A stretch of DNA of 64,000 nt, taken from Sipunculus nudus (Eukaryota; Annelida; Sipuncula; Golfingiida; Sipunculidae). Position 1 is the first letter of the stretch, and each line of letters starts with the position of its first letter. The notes beneath the pieces were generated by a model. It was not told the origin of the DNA and did no database searches. It worked only from the letters and a program-made list of their open reading frames with translations. Below, in pieces: positions 49,901 through 62,364 of this stretch. The translations under genes were made by a program, and so were the position numbers. The stretch is taken from positions 71,036,453 to 71,100,452 of the forward strand of contig CM049311.1 of the NCBI GenBank assembly GCA_026874595.1, read 5' to 3'.

Positions 49901-50628
49901 GTCTGGGGAAACAAACTGTTGCATCACGCAAAGCAGCAAGGAAGATTGATGTCACCTAAACATCTTGACAAGAGAATGAGGTGCTCAATCATAATTTGAA
50001 ACTTCCTGACAAGTCTACAACACCTCCAGAGTGCCAACATCATCCTGGAGGATTTAAGTTTGCTTTCTCCGGGAATGAAGTCTGTGAACACCAGAAAGCT
50101 CTGGTGACTGGTATATGTGTGGCCGCACTGAAGATTTAAAAAATCTAAAATGCAATACATCATAAAATCTTGTACTCCCATCAATGGCATGTTAACAAGC
50201 CAACTTGCATTTCTAACCTGGTCTCTATTCAGTTACATGGTTTGCTCACGAACATGGAATCCCAGTGTTCCTAGCTGTGTGCTCTCCTTGTTTTCCCCAA
50301 AGAACCAGTTTCACAAATACCCAGGGAATAACTGGCACCAATCTGCTTTAACCTGATCATAAACGAAGCCTCAGGCTGAAATCATGTCACATTTACCATT
50401 AATAATGCTCTAGGTGTAATCTAATGATGACTTAAGGAGAGGTTGGTTAAAAGTATGGCCATTTTTTAACTTTCCGATACTTCTAATTATTGCTTTAACT
50501 TTCTTTGGATCGCAAATATTTATTTAGAAATGGACAGCAGCATATAGTATATTTATTTATATTTTATGTATAGTATATAATTTACTTTTATTTAGAAATT
50601 TATTTTTGTATATATATATACATAATAT
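46986..50628. other. Mostly unique noncoding DNA
   Basis: No gene is supported. Small AT microsatellites occur at about 48044-48090. The stretch 49910-50150 is less AT-rich and non-repetitive and may be a conserved element. Confidence 0.35.
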
Positions 50629-50791
50629 TGGACGAGCCCCCATTGTTACAGAAATATTTTGTTATGGAGAAAATATTGGGTCAATCCCAGGATTCAAACA
50701 CCCATGACGATTGCACTTATGTCCAGCGTTCCAACGGTTTTGCTAGAAAAGCAAGCTTCACTAGTAAGAAACTTTGGTCTGCTTTTATGTC
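50629..50791 (-). mobile_element. tRNA-module interspersed repeat (SINE-like), copy 2
   Basis: On the minus strand it reads GACATAAAAGCAGACC, CTAGTGAAGCTTGC, an A-box-like TAGCAAAACCGTTGG (about 50731-50745), a B-box GTGTTTGAATCC (50690-50701), TTTTCTCCA, and ends TGGGGGCTCGTCC. The first three quarters align with the plus-strand copy at 8429. The two copies differ towards the 3' end. The conserved 45 bases upstream of the A box show that the tRNA-like part is internal to the repeat. Confidence 0.65.
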
Positions 50792-50938
50792 ATCCCGTAA
50801 CATGCCCCCTCTTAAGAGTGTTCTAGTATCAGAACAAGATAAAACTATCCCAGGAGTCACACTTTTGGTGAACTAGGCGGCAGTAATATCCCAATTACAT
50901 CAAACCACCATTCCCCAGGCAACAAGTTTGCCGTCATC

Positions 50939-51013
50939 CTGGACGAGCCCCCATTCGTTACAGAGACATTTTGCTTCACAAGTGAGCCAGTTGGGTCCAC
51001 TTTTATGTGCTCC
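50939..51013 (-). mobile_element. tRNA-module repeat, copy 3, lacking the tRNA module
   Basis: On the minus strand it reads GCACATAAAAGTGGACCC, CACTTGTGAAGC, then directly AAAATGTCTCTGTAACGAA and TGGGGGCTCGTCC. These are the 5' and 3' ends of copy 2 joined, with about 100 bases including both promoter boxes missing. Confidence 0.6.
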
Positions 51014-54000
51014 ACCTAACACAAGAAATAGGTACAAGAAAGAACATATTTCATAAAATTTCCATCATTATATTGAACCTAGAATTATTAACAGTGAATG
51101 ACATAACTATTAAATATATATATCTAGATACTGTCTGACAATGACAATGAATCTATCTTGATCATGCGCATACTGTTCTATTTTGTCTGAGCAATGAAGA
51201 GAATTAAGAGTGAAACAAACAATTATAAAACTAAGCAATAATTTGCAACAAAATTTATAAATGAATACAGTATATTTTCGCAGTGTTAGTGGTTTAGAAT
51301 ATAATATTCCATATACTTGAGTGTGGGGGATCAATTAAATGATTTTTTCCCCTCACCTAGGGCCATCTTCCTTGTAATATCCTTATCATTATAGCCACAC
51401 CACCACCAACACTGGTGGGAGTTCTAAGGGAAAGGATTACTTGCATATTCAAATTCCTTCTGCATTTGAAATTAAACAAAAAATATTTTTATCAGATTCA
51501 GATGGATTACGGTTCTGCGGGCTCCCTGGACTAATGATTTATATCACTGAACTGGCATGACAGCATTAACTTCTCTACAGGTTAAACATGCCTGTATATA
51601 ACAATTAGCTCAATTTTGAGTCATGTCATCAGTATAGTTTTTATGTTAAAATCAGGGTGCACTCAATTAATGTAACATAACAAATAATGTATGACAACAA
51701 TACCAAGCACGAAACAGTATCCCATGAACCTCTGCTCAGATTTGATTCGAGGAGACAATGTTTAGGCGTGTACAACAGCAGTCTCATCTGTCCACCTACA
51801 TCTTTAATTTGGAATGATAGCCAAATAACTGCTACATTAAAAGTTACCAGAACAGTCCAGCTAGAAAATATCAGAAAGTACTGAACATCATACATGTAAT
51901 AACAAAAGATCCACTGAGTTATTATTTGTATTCATCTCGTTGAAAAATTATCATTACCATCCTTGCTTGAAGGACCAGATTTTGTTTGGCAAATAAATCC
52001 TTATACACTGGCCAATGTTCATAAAAAAAAGGAGTCAATATATTTGCCTTATATCAACTTGGCACTGGGCTGTTGAAAACCTTTCCATAAACATGTAATT
52101 TTTCCTCCCTCACAATGCTAATATCTAGTTACAAAGTATTATAGCTGCCGTTATTAATAATCATGGATTTCTTATGCAGTGCCGTGGAGACAGGAATTTT
52201 TACAGCAAACTATCCTGGATTTAGTATGGCCCTGCAGCTTCACAGCCTGAAATCCCCCCCCCCCCCCAAAAAAAAAAAAATCTACAACAGGTTCAGAACA
52301 TAATATTTAGTCACATACAGATGGGGTTCCACGTCCAAGTATTTTAAGAAATAATCCCCAATGAGCCATTACTTTGTCTGCTGCATGTAAATTACCTGAA
52401 TTAAAAGTGGTTATAAATATTTATAGTTTCAGCCAAGAATTCACAATGTGATGGTGGCTCTGGCTTGTCAGGTTATTCCGTAAGATTCACCCTGGTGGTT
52501 GAGACACAAGGCAAATCCATGGTCCGATAATCTCCGGCCAATGTCAAGAACATAATTATTAAATTTTGATAGAATATCAGAGATTCACTCAAACATCTCA
52601 ACTCCAGGTTATCACTTCTGATATTTTCCAAGCCCTTAACATGAAGAAAAAGATCAAGATGTCTAAATAATTATATCAAAATCTAATTATTTGGTTACCT
52701 TCATTGTATTCAACAAATTGTGTTACCTAAAGGTCACAGACTTGTTCATATAAAAATTATCCAAGTAAGTACAATTACATCTCAGTAAACTTCTTATTAA
52801 ATATATGAATATATACAAAAGGGATTTCCCTTACACACATGAAAATGAAGAAATGGTCAGTGTTATGTTATCCCAGTGTTTGACAAAATGCTTACACACA
52901 AGGTTGCACAGTATGCACTCTCATTTCTTTTATTCCAGGCATGGCTTTCTGAAAAATATGAAGTCCATGGACTAGGTTGATTACATTAAGGTACATCAAA
53001 ACAATTCTAAATCCAAAAATAGCAATTTAATGCATCAGATATATATATTAAGAACCTTACAAAAAGAACCAAATCTAAAATTTAACAGAGAACTAAAGAA
53101 AAAATATATGTATCTCAAAAAAAAACATCTGAAAAAACATCTAAACACATTTTCTGTTGATTAAACATGATGTTTTGGAGTTCCTGGAAGATCCTTTATT
53201 TTTCTTCCATGCCCTGTTTTTTACTTTTCCACAAGCAACTAACTGAAATTCTTCACAATTCCCCATGTCATCTTTTCCATGAGCAAGATCTTGACATTTT
53301 TTTCTACCCCCTGGTTTCTAATTTTCAGTAACTATTGTAATTTTTTCCCATTCTTCCCATTTTTTTTTTACTTTTCCACAAACAAGAAATAAAGTAAAGT
53401 TGGAAATTCTGGCATTAATACAGATCTTCAAGGTTCCTAAACAGTAGGCTGCAATTAGTAGGAAATAACAATTAAGGACCTCTTTACCTGACCTAAATGA
53501 TCTTCCACTATGAACATTAACAAGAATTCCCTCTTTAGCTGAAGATCTCCACTGGGCTGAAAAATTGTACAAGTTGCTGCCAAAAGTTAACAAATGCCTG
53601 TCACCATGCAGCTGATATGATTGACAGTGGCAAAAGTGGAAATGTTTCATGAATTGTGATTTTATTTGACACCAAGGCTTAGTTTGGTTACCAAATTGTT
53701 ATTTTATTTTATTTTTTATTTTTTGCTTGCTGGAGCATTCATGAAAGAAATAACAGCCACCTTTTCTGGTGTATTGAAAAGCTTGCATGACTACAAGAGA
53801 AGTTTTTCTGGCTTTAAAAATGGATTTGGCCAAGTCAGGAAATCACATATCTTGCCCTTCTGGCTGGAGGAACAGAAAAGCTCGCAGGGGTAAAGAGTGG
53901 TCACATGTTATATCACATTCATTCCACCAGCCATGTCTTATTGCATTTCTGGAACATTCTGGAGATAACACAGGCACAGTTCTCATTTAGCTTTGTTACC

Positions 54001-56305
54001 ACTCAAAACAAAATCAGGACATGTAATTATTTTCTACTATTTCAGTGCCTATTAAAGTATACATGGACAGGAAAATTTAAAAATTTAACCATGTCTTATT
54101 TTTCCACTCAGCCAGTACAGCTGCTTATAGGAATAGGATTCTGGGATTCTTATATGCTTCTGTGGAAAGATTATCCAAATTATCTATACTAGTATGAAGA
54201 TTAATTATATTATAAATCAGTGACAAAAGTTGTATCATCTTTGAATAAGATTACACATATCAATGTGTAAGGAATTATGAATCCTGAGTCAACAGTTTGG
54301 CATATTTCTGGTATTTTGATAATAATGACAAATTTAGGGAAAAAATGCAGAATTAATGGTACTGAGCAAATCAATTATGCTGGTCAAATTACAGACAAAT
54401 GTGCATGTAAAATTACAGAAGGAATAAATAAATTGATTGAAAACTTCTAGTGTTGAAGTACAGAAACCCATTTTAATTAAAAAAAAAGCAAATACAAAAG
54501 GAATGTATTAAAACTGATACAACTGTCTTCCAAATGAACAGGAGCTTGATAACACAAAGTGTAGGAAGATATCATTTTGTAACACACATGAAAACATCTC
54601 TAAACATAGCAATATTACCATATCATAATTAGATGGCAGTATAAATTAGAATATTAGATTTCGAGCTTAAAAATCTCATACACTTACTGCAAACTAATAC
54701 ATCAGAATTTGGTTGTAAAGGAAAAAGTTCTTTTGTGAAAACGAAATAAAATCATTTCTGTAATCACTGAAAGGAGAAAATTATGGTAACCCTCTTTTAG
54801 ACTGACACACTAACCTATTGAAGTTTCAAGATAAAAGCTACCCAGAGTAAATTTTTAAGCAACCACAGAAAAATTTGTTTTTTTATCTCCTTTTATGCAT
54901 AAGGTCTTTCAGAAAGCAAAAGGTGTTGTCAGTTTAGCTAATAATCGAAGATTACTGAATGAACTGCCAGACAAAAAAAAAATTTGCCAAATGTGACATC
55001 TAAACTTGAACACCTGGTAAATACCAGAGTGCAAAAACATCTGATCCTCTTAATGCTTTGACAGAGAGGATATTTTATTAAAAAAATACTCATAATAGGG
55101 TGCTGTGGTCTGGTTTAACCCCTGTTCTCAGAAAAACTGCCTTCATAGGTCTCATGAAAGACAGTGCTGTCATTTCTCTTGGAATTGGGTTGCTCTTCAT
55201 TTTTTTTTTTTTTACAAAATGACACCCAGGGGTTTATTTCCTACAATCCTAACAGATATTTTAATCCCGCTAAGCACAGCAGCCACATGCGGAAAACAGC
55301 CCATTATTGTGTCACATATAATCCATTACCCTTTCCTAGCGGTGTTGTATACAGTTTCTATTTGAGTGATATGATAATATTACATAAATGTGGTGTCAAT
55401 CTGAACTGCTGTGTCAATAAAAAAGTTCAAACTTTCAGAAGTTCTTTCTAAAGAAAACTGCATCTACCTTTTTAGGAAGATAAATGTAATAATATGATAC
55501 ATATTCAAATGGAATGTAAAAATAATGTTATACAAATCTAAGGAAATGATACTTAAACATATGCAAAGTCCATCAATAGTGCCATAGTGTCATATAACAC
55601 ACAAACATGTGGAAAGCCTATTAGTGGTAGTCCACTCTTATAAAATAATACAAAAACATATGGAAGGTACATCAACTTCCCTCAGTCCTTCAACTGCTCT
55701 GATCCCAATCTACAAAGCAGCCAGACTGAAGATCTGTCTAATAAAACAAATAGAACTTGGAACAAAATGTCTTTTTCCTCAAACATTTATTAGCGACATA
55801 GACGAGGACAAATTTAGTCTTATCCTCTGATCTCAAGTATATATCCCACAGGCATATCCAGTTTTGTGAAGCTATGGTGGAAGCCATAAAGGATTCCGTA
55901 ATCAGCCTGAGTCCCGATACAATGTTCACAATGACAGCGTCTCAACCTTCCTTACGGCAGACTGGTTTTACACGGATATTAAATGTCCAGACAGCTATAC
56001 TTATTCAATGCCACAAACAACATTTTGCAGACCATGTAAATGACCCATTATGTGTTGAGTACAAAGAACAGAGGGACTGACTTATCTGTAAGCATGGGCT
56101 ACTCTCTGTGAAGCTTGGTTTTGAGTGATACCATTAACGGTGTTATTCCACAAACAAACCTTTTTCCTAAACCATGCTGAAGGCATTTTCTAGTCAATAA
56201 AATCCAAGACTAACCAGCCATGCTTTAAAACAATTAAGATCTAAATTGAAAATAAATTTAAAGTTTTGTCAGGGGCAAATCTAGGATTCTGAAAAGGGGA
56301 GGGGT
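51014..56305. other. Unique AT-rich noncoding DNA
   Basis: No gene is supported. A C-run followed by an A-run lies at about 52254-52280. The stretch 55840-56075 is less AT-rich and may be a conserved element. The 110-codon minus frame at 53318-53650 has no recognisable domain. Confidence 0.35.
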
Positions 56306-56740
56306 CATGGGACCAATGGGTCATGGAGCTCAGCTGAATTTTGAAATGTTAGCAAATGCAAAATATGCAAAATATTCTATTGTAATGTTTTTCATACATA
56401 TAAGCATATGAGAAGCTAGGAGGAAATGGCCCTCCTACTTTGTTATAGGAAAGTTCTATATATATGTTTGCAAAACTAACACTCCGACAAGACTGTCATG
56501 AAGAAAAACAGTAAAAGTTTTGAGATATACTGTGATGCACATGAAAAATTTACAGATGGACAGACAAGTGGACAGAATGCATTGATACCTTTATTTCACT
56601 TTCTAGGGAATAATGCATTTAAGTTTATATCAAACCCAATTTTTTTAACAAATCCACTTTTTCCATTAATGGTTTTTATTACATTCATTTATTGTATATA
56701 CAAGTTTTATAAATTTGTAATAAAAAATCTGAAAATATAA
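56306..56740 (+). mobile_element. Family 1 interspersed element, copy D (3'-truncated)
   Basis: GACCAATGGGTC then GAGCTCAGCTGAA marks the left end. The interior follows copy C and then the copy B version (ATTTTTTTAACAAATCCACTT, TTTTTCCATTAA, AAAATCTGAAAATATAA) and stops at about 56740 without the hairpin. Confidence 0.65.
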
Positions 56741-56973
56741 CCTTTCTTTATGTGAACCTCTATTATGGCCACCTCTCTATTAAGAACACCTGAGGCAGTC
56801 TAATGAAAGTATATTTTTAGGTCTGTAATCTCATATCTCATATATATAAATAAATATATATAAACATGTATTTGTAGCAGTGTGGGTGGGGGTGCAAACA
56901 CAAGTACAATACATTTAAACTATATTTCTACAGATTTTATCACACCTGTTTTGTTGCTTTTCCTGTTTACATG

Positions 56974-57272
56974 TTAAACTACAGGTAAAATATGCTCTCA
57001 ACATGCAACTTGACAAAACATAACAACACAATTGATCTCTCTGGTGCATGGCATGACCTTATGTTTAATTGAAAGCCACAGAGTCCAATGCGCAGACTAT
57101 AAAGTGGGTAGGTAGGTAAACAATTTGTCAGCAATGTTCTATCAACTGGCAACTTGCCATAAATACAAAGCAATGAGATATTAAAAAATACAGATAAATT
57201 ATAGCTTATTAAAATAAATTACAAGTGTTTTACAAGTGTTGCATGTTGAGAGCATATTTTACCTGTGGTTAA
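56974..57272. mobile_element. TTAA-flanked MITE with 34-base terminal inverted repeats
   Basis: ACAGGTAAAATATGCTCTC then AACATGCAAC at the left end (56980-57009) is matched by the exact reverse complement at the right end (57238-57266). Each end is followed outward by two or three bases and TTAA (56974-56977 and 57269-57272). The internal 230 bases encode nothing. TTAA target sites are the hallmark of piggyBac-type transposition, so a piggyBac-derived MITE is the best guess. The autonomous partner is not in the window. Confidence 0.75.
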
Positions 57273-58389
57273 GCATTTAAACATGTACCTGTTATTGTTC
57301 AGGATCTATTTTGCACACATTTTGTATATATTGTTCAATATGAAACAATTAGCACTTAGACATGATTTAAGCATTGATGAGAATAGCTTAATAGACCAAA
57401 TGGGCCATGTATATGTAAGAGCCACAAAAGACTGTCCATTATATGAAACATCACACAACTATATGGTTATTGATATCGTTTGTATATCATGCAGGTTTAC
57501 CATCAAATTACAGGAAGGTTGGTCAGTTTTTTGTACTGTTAACCATCACTTACTATAACTACTCAAAGGTCAATTGCTTCTCTCGTATCTATATCCTGTT
57601 GATAAGGATCCATTAGGTTTTGCTGTGAGCCCACGCCATGCTCGTCACTACGTTTTATGGGCAGGACTTATTACACGCTGCCTGGCATGGTCAGAGTATG
57701 AGTCTGCTGAGTCTCCATCGGACGTATCTCTCTCGCCACAGCAACCAGTTACCTTAATACTTCATTGGGCCTGTGAGTACTTTGTCTAATATCTACTTAG
57801 CTCCCATTATTCAACACTCCCAGTGAGAACACTTGTTAAATGTTGATAAGATCATGTGTTAAAACATCAAAAGGTTAGGTGTTTCTTGACAGCTCCAGTG
57901 TTGGGTTTTCTTGAGAATTCCTCAATTGAAGCCGTACCTATCAAAGGATAATTCACTTCTCCTCACCTTTAAGTTCTAATTACAATGGCTATAGGATGTT
58001 TTTTTAAGACTTCCTAGAACTGAAGAAATATCTGTAAATGGATAATTAATATTTTCACCTGTATTTTTTCTTAAGAAACAAATCTTTCCTTGCATCTTTA
58101 TTCATTGGACAGGAGTCAAGATTTTATATCAATGTTTGAGATTTTCATCAGTGTTTCCTTTATTTTCAAATATGTGTTTGTGTGTTAGTTTTGCTAATAG
58201 TTTGTTTGTCAAAGAACCCAAAGTTCTTTTAACAGATTTTTTATGACAACTGCCTTTTTGATTGATCTTGAGACTGATCAGGAGAGATCCAAGTACATTT
58301 CGAGGTTGAAAAGGATCCAGACAAAGATTAACTCCCATTATCTCCCATGTCCTTCCAATCCTGTAAAAACAACTTAAATAAAGTGAGTT
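57273..58389. other. Unique DNA upstream of the GPCR gene
   Basis: No repeat is seen. Bases 57590-57790 are less AT-rich and carry a 71-codon frame (57574-57789) with no recognised domain. Confidence 0.3.
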
Positions 58390-58470
58390 CTATGGTCAGT
58401 ATAGTGAACAGTGTAGGTGCTCACAATTAGTTCAGCCTTGGTTCAAATCCAAGTATAGGCTGTTTGTGTA
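58390..58470 (+). repeat. tRNA-like relic (SINE head or tRNA pseudogene)
   Basis: GTCAGTATAGTGAACAGT at about 58395 resembles the A-box region of Asp/Glu tRNAs, and GGTTCAAATCC (58440-58450) is a B-box at the expected distance. The stems do not pair well enough for a functional tRNA. Confidence 0.4.
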
Positions 58471-59447
58471 CATTACTTTTTGTACTTGCTTTACCACAAG
58501 CCTAAATGTTTGGTCTTGGTGGAGGTACTTTTCTCTATACTGAGTACCTTCTATAATTCAACAAAAGCCCAATAATCAAGGATATGACTCATGCTGCAAT
58601 TTATGTTGAGGAATTTCCATATAAAATATAATGTATTTCATTTTGCTTGACATGGCACAGAAACAGAGCAAGACTTAACTTGGACACCTGATCATCTTTA
58701 TCTATAGAAGTATATAAATACTGACCAATGACCAGCAATGGAAACCTACCATTTTGCAGGACAAAAATCCATTGGAAGTTGGCAAAACTGCCCACTTTAC
58801 GTAGTGGTCACTATAAAGTGGTAATGACTGCAACAAAAATGAAAAGCTAAAAAATGGGACTCTCAGAAACTGCAAATTTACAGAGGTGACCACTTTTTAT
58901 TTTTCAGAGAGGTTCGACTGTACATATATTACATTTATTACATGATTGATTAAAATTCTGATTCTATCCTGATGACTGATTAAGACAGGTGGGGTCTCTC
59001 TACATGGCTCCTGCATGAAGCAACTATTTACAGACCTTCCCCTCCCTATATTTAATTAAATCAATAATAAAAGTCACGAAACCATGCAGGACTTACTAAC
59101 AGTATAGCTGGGATGTATCAGACAGGATTTTTAACCATTCACTAGCAGGTTGGTGTATGAGGGGGACAGCAAGGACTCTTGCTGGCTGAAACCATTAAAC
59201 ATACCACTCAACCAGTCAGCCCAGCCCATCAGCAGCCAGCAAAGCCTCAAGAGCTGGGCACTGCAGCTTGCATGAAGCTTTTCAGACTGCCCATGTTGTA
59301 AGCGAATGGGAGCTGGGACAAACACTGTTAAAGCCATCACTGGTGTTTGCTCACTGATAGCTAGAGCAGAACTTGTTCAACTGATCTGATGTCATAAAGA
59401 AGGACCTGTTTAACTCATAGTGTTTTCATCATTGCTGTTCTCTGCAG
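58471..59447. other. Unique DNA, putative 5' flank or upstream intron of the GPCR gene
   Basis: No repeat or supported coding frame. Bases 59100-59380 are less AT-rich. If the acceptor at 59447 is used, this stretch is intronic; otherwise it may hold the promoter, but no core promoter motif stands out. Confidence 0.3.
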
Positions 59448-60093
59448 GTTCCGACAGCCACAGATCTGAGAGCGTCCTGACAGTGCTCGCCACTCAAGGA
59501 TTAAGTAACTGGTTTTTCTTCATAAGTGTTTGTGCAGACAGCGCCCTCTAATGTGATGTGGAGAAGTTTGATCAAGACTTGTGTGGAGTACCCAAATGGT
59601 CAGAAGTGATTATACTTTATCGCCATGGCAATCAATATGGCATTACCTGACACACAGTGCTGTCTGAAAAATGTGGACTTTTTTATCGTCTCGTAAGAAC
59701 GGTTCAACACTTCAGCTCCCCTTGCTTGAGGTAAGATAGGGAGCTTATTTGGACTTCATCGCAAAAGACAACTGAGCACTTCAGAGTTACAGTGCGACAG
59801 ACAAACAAAGGATATCTGGAGTTACCACAGGAGATGTCAGACAAATGAACAATGGTACAAAAGGATGCTCAGAATCATATCCTCAGTGAAAGAGATAATT
59901 ACAGAATTTGTGTGGATTAATGAGGAAAAACTCAGAACTTTATTCTGTGCTGTATCGGTTTGAAACATTTGGAAAAGCTCCTCCTGAACACTATAAAATG
60001 ATAAGTTATTTCTTATCTTAGACACTGTGGATATAAATTCATCACATCACAGGAATTCCAAAGTGTGCAGCAGACAAAGCAAAACTTAAAATT
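59448..60093 (+). other. Candidate 5'UTR exon of the GPCR gene
   Basis: A pyrimidine-rich tract ending TCTCTGCAG at 59447 makes a strong acceptor, and donors follow at 59731 (GAG|GTAAGA) and 60094 (ATT|GTAAGT). The exon is either 59448-59730 or 59448-60093. No long reading frame is present, which fits an untranslated exon. An acceptor here would put the transcription start still further upstream. This is splice-signal inference only. Confidence 0.35.
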
Positions 60094-62359
60094 GTAAGTT
60101 TATCTCTTGATTTATTGTAGTAATCATTTTTTTAAGTGGTTGTTATTAACTTTGACAAATAAATAAGCCTTAGAGATGTGTTATATGTGATTGATTTAAC
60201 AGAAAAAAATTTTTATTTTTGGTTCAGAATTTATATCTACATGTACCCCTGAAAGTGCTGTTGTTATATAAGTGTGTGGCTGAGACCCAGGTCATCAATC
60301 AGATTTAGAGGATTTAATTCATTTCAGAATGAAATTAGGCATATGATTTATGAATAATTTAATTACAAAATTGAAGGTTTTTCAGGAACTTTTTCCATCC
60401 ACATGTACCTTGGAAGTGGCCTTGTAATTTAAATATGTGATGGAAATCTAGGACATCCTTCTCAAAGCCTGAAGATCCAATTCCCTTGGCAGCCACCTAC
60501 CAGAATCTATCAATGCTATTTAGGTCACAAGGGTGTATCACATACAGATAGCACTTAACATATGTACTCCCCTTCCTCTCTATACTTGTGTAGAAATACA
60601 CATGGCTGCAGTAAAGTACGGCCTTAAGGTGTTAGGACTCAGGAGTGTGCACGAACAGTTTCATTTTTTTCCTTAACATTACCCAAAAACATTTGTTCTT
60701 GGGCAATGTGTACCGGTTCATCTTCTGAAAGCAAAATGTTCAAAATGTACTGCAGTAAAAGAAACCATTCCCCAAACAGTTCCTTTTATACATAAACAGA
60801 TCAAAGGTAACTTTATAAACATATTTTTTAACTTTACTTTTTTACCATTTACTCTTAAAGTATTAAAACACCAAAATCAAAATTTTTTTCTTGGGGCTTT
60901 TACTTATTATTCGAAAGATATCCAGAGACAGTCTGTATTTTCCACAGATATGCTGGAGTAACTTGTTTTCATCAAAATTCTAAAGAATTTTTCAATTCAG
61001 GAAGTTTTGGGTAGATTGACTGTGGTATTTTCCAGATGACTGGGTCCTGTAGTAACATTTAAACCAGAATGTCAGTTGAGGATATAGGATTACTTCTTTT
61101 TGTCCATTTGTACTGTAATTGGTCTTTTATTTTATGTGCAAGACATTCAAAAGACGTCTTGATAAAATCAGTGAATGTTTTGGTAATGTGCAGAAAAAAA
61201 AATCTTAATGGTGATCTGGATAGAAGACTAGTGTTTGGAGAAGGTATGAGCTCTCTTGAAGGCTGTCTAGTTAACTTATTGTCCCGCTGCCTTTTTATGG
61301 TAAGGTTTGTTACCTGTAGGTGGCAATGTCTGTGGATGAAGATAACCATTTGAAAATGATGATTTGGTATGAATAATCTTCCAGACTTCTGGTAAAGGGT
61401 TTTCAAGGATACATACTTTTTTTTACACCAAGTCTCTGTGGTAACCATTTCAATAAACAGGCTCTGGTTGGGTTAGAACTGAAGATTTTCAGGTCTAAAG
61501 TCTAACTTTGTGAACTATTTCACTATACTGAACCCAATATCTACACCACAATATATCCCTTCAATAGGTTCTGATTTAATGTGCTTCTAGCAATTATGTC
61601 TGATATGAAACCCTTGCACAGAAAGGGTTCAAGACTGTATCATATCATAGAAGATCACAGCAAGCACACTTAATGGACTTGGAAAGCCTAAGACTTTTTC
61701 TTAAACAAAATACAACAGATTTTAATTCAAAGTGCTTCAAACTTGAAAATTCATATTTCTGTCTTTTGTTATGTAACTTATTTTGGTGATGCAGTTCCTG
61801 TGTTTGGCGGCACTATTTCAGTTAAATATACTTCCATATCCTTTTTGTCTTTCTATGCAGTATCCATTAGTGATGCAACTGTTTTCTTCAGTTTCGTTTA
61901 TCAGGCTTCATTGCATCCAGCTATTCATGCATCCCATAAACTAACTGAAATGCCCTTTAAAGCTGCACATACAAAATGGTTAGAACTAATTTTCAATGTG
62001 AACTGAACATTCACATAAAAGCAGCCTTTAGAATTTACAACGTGAAACAGCTGAACCTTTGGAAATGATGCCAAAGTGATAGTTTCATCCTGGTTTCAAT
62101 GTAAACTTGGCCAAAAGGTTTTGTGTATGTGTTGTGTTAGCACTCAAAACTTTTGACTGTGCTACTGAAACAACCAATAAAACAGATGACTGTGTTTTTG
62201 TTCCACCTGTCAATGACCTGCTTCAATTGAAATTGCCCTAACATATTGTCCTTATCACTGTTGTTTAGAAGTTTCTTTGGTTGAAACTAATTTGTTACTA
62301 AAAGGACCAAATTTGAAATTCCTTGAATACATTTTAACAATATTTTTTTACTATTTCAG
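60094..62359 (+). other. Probable 5'UTR intron of the GPCR gene
   Basis: It starts with a good donor (ATT|GTAAGT) at 60094 and ends at the acceptor just before the start codon. An intron immediately upstream of an otherwise intronless coding region is common in GPCR genes. A second donor at 59731 (GAG|GTAAGA) is as good, so the intron may start earlier. A minus-strand tRNA-like relic lies inside at 61461-61545. No transcript supports this model. Confidence 0.45.
61461..61545 (-). repeat. tRNA-like relic within the 5' intron
   Basis: On the minus strand GTTCAGTATAGTGAAATAG resembles the A-box region seen at 58395, and CAGTTCTAACCC (61470-61481 on the plus strand) is a weak B-box. It may be a second decayed member of the same repeat. 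Confidence 0.3.
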
Positions 62360-62364
62360 ACACT

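Noticed and set aside
61059-61448. 129-codon minus-strand frame in the putative intron
   Set aside because: The translation is compositionally random, overlaps another open frame on the plus strand, and shows no domain.
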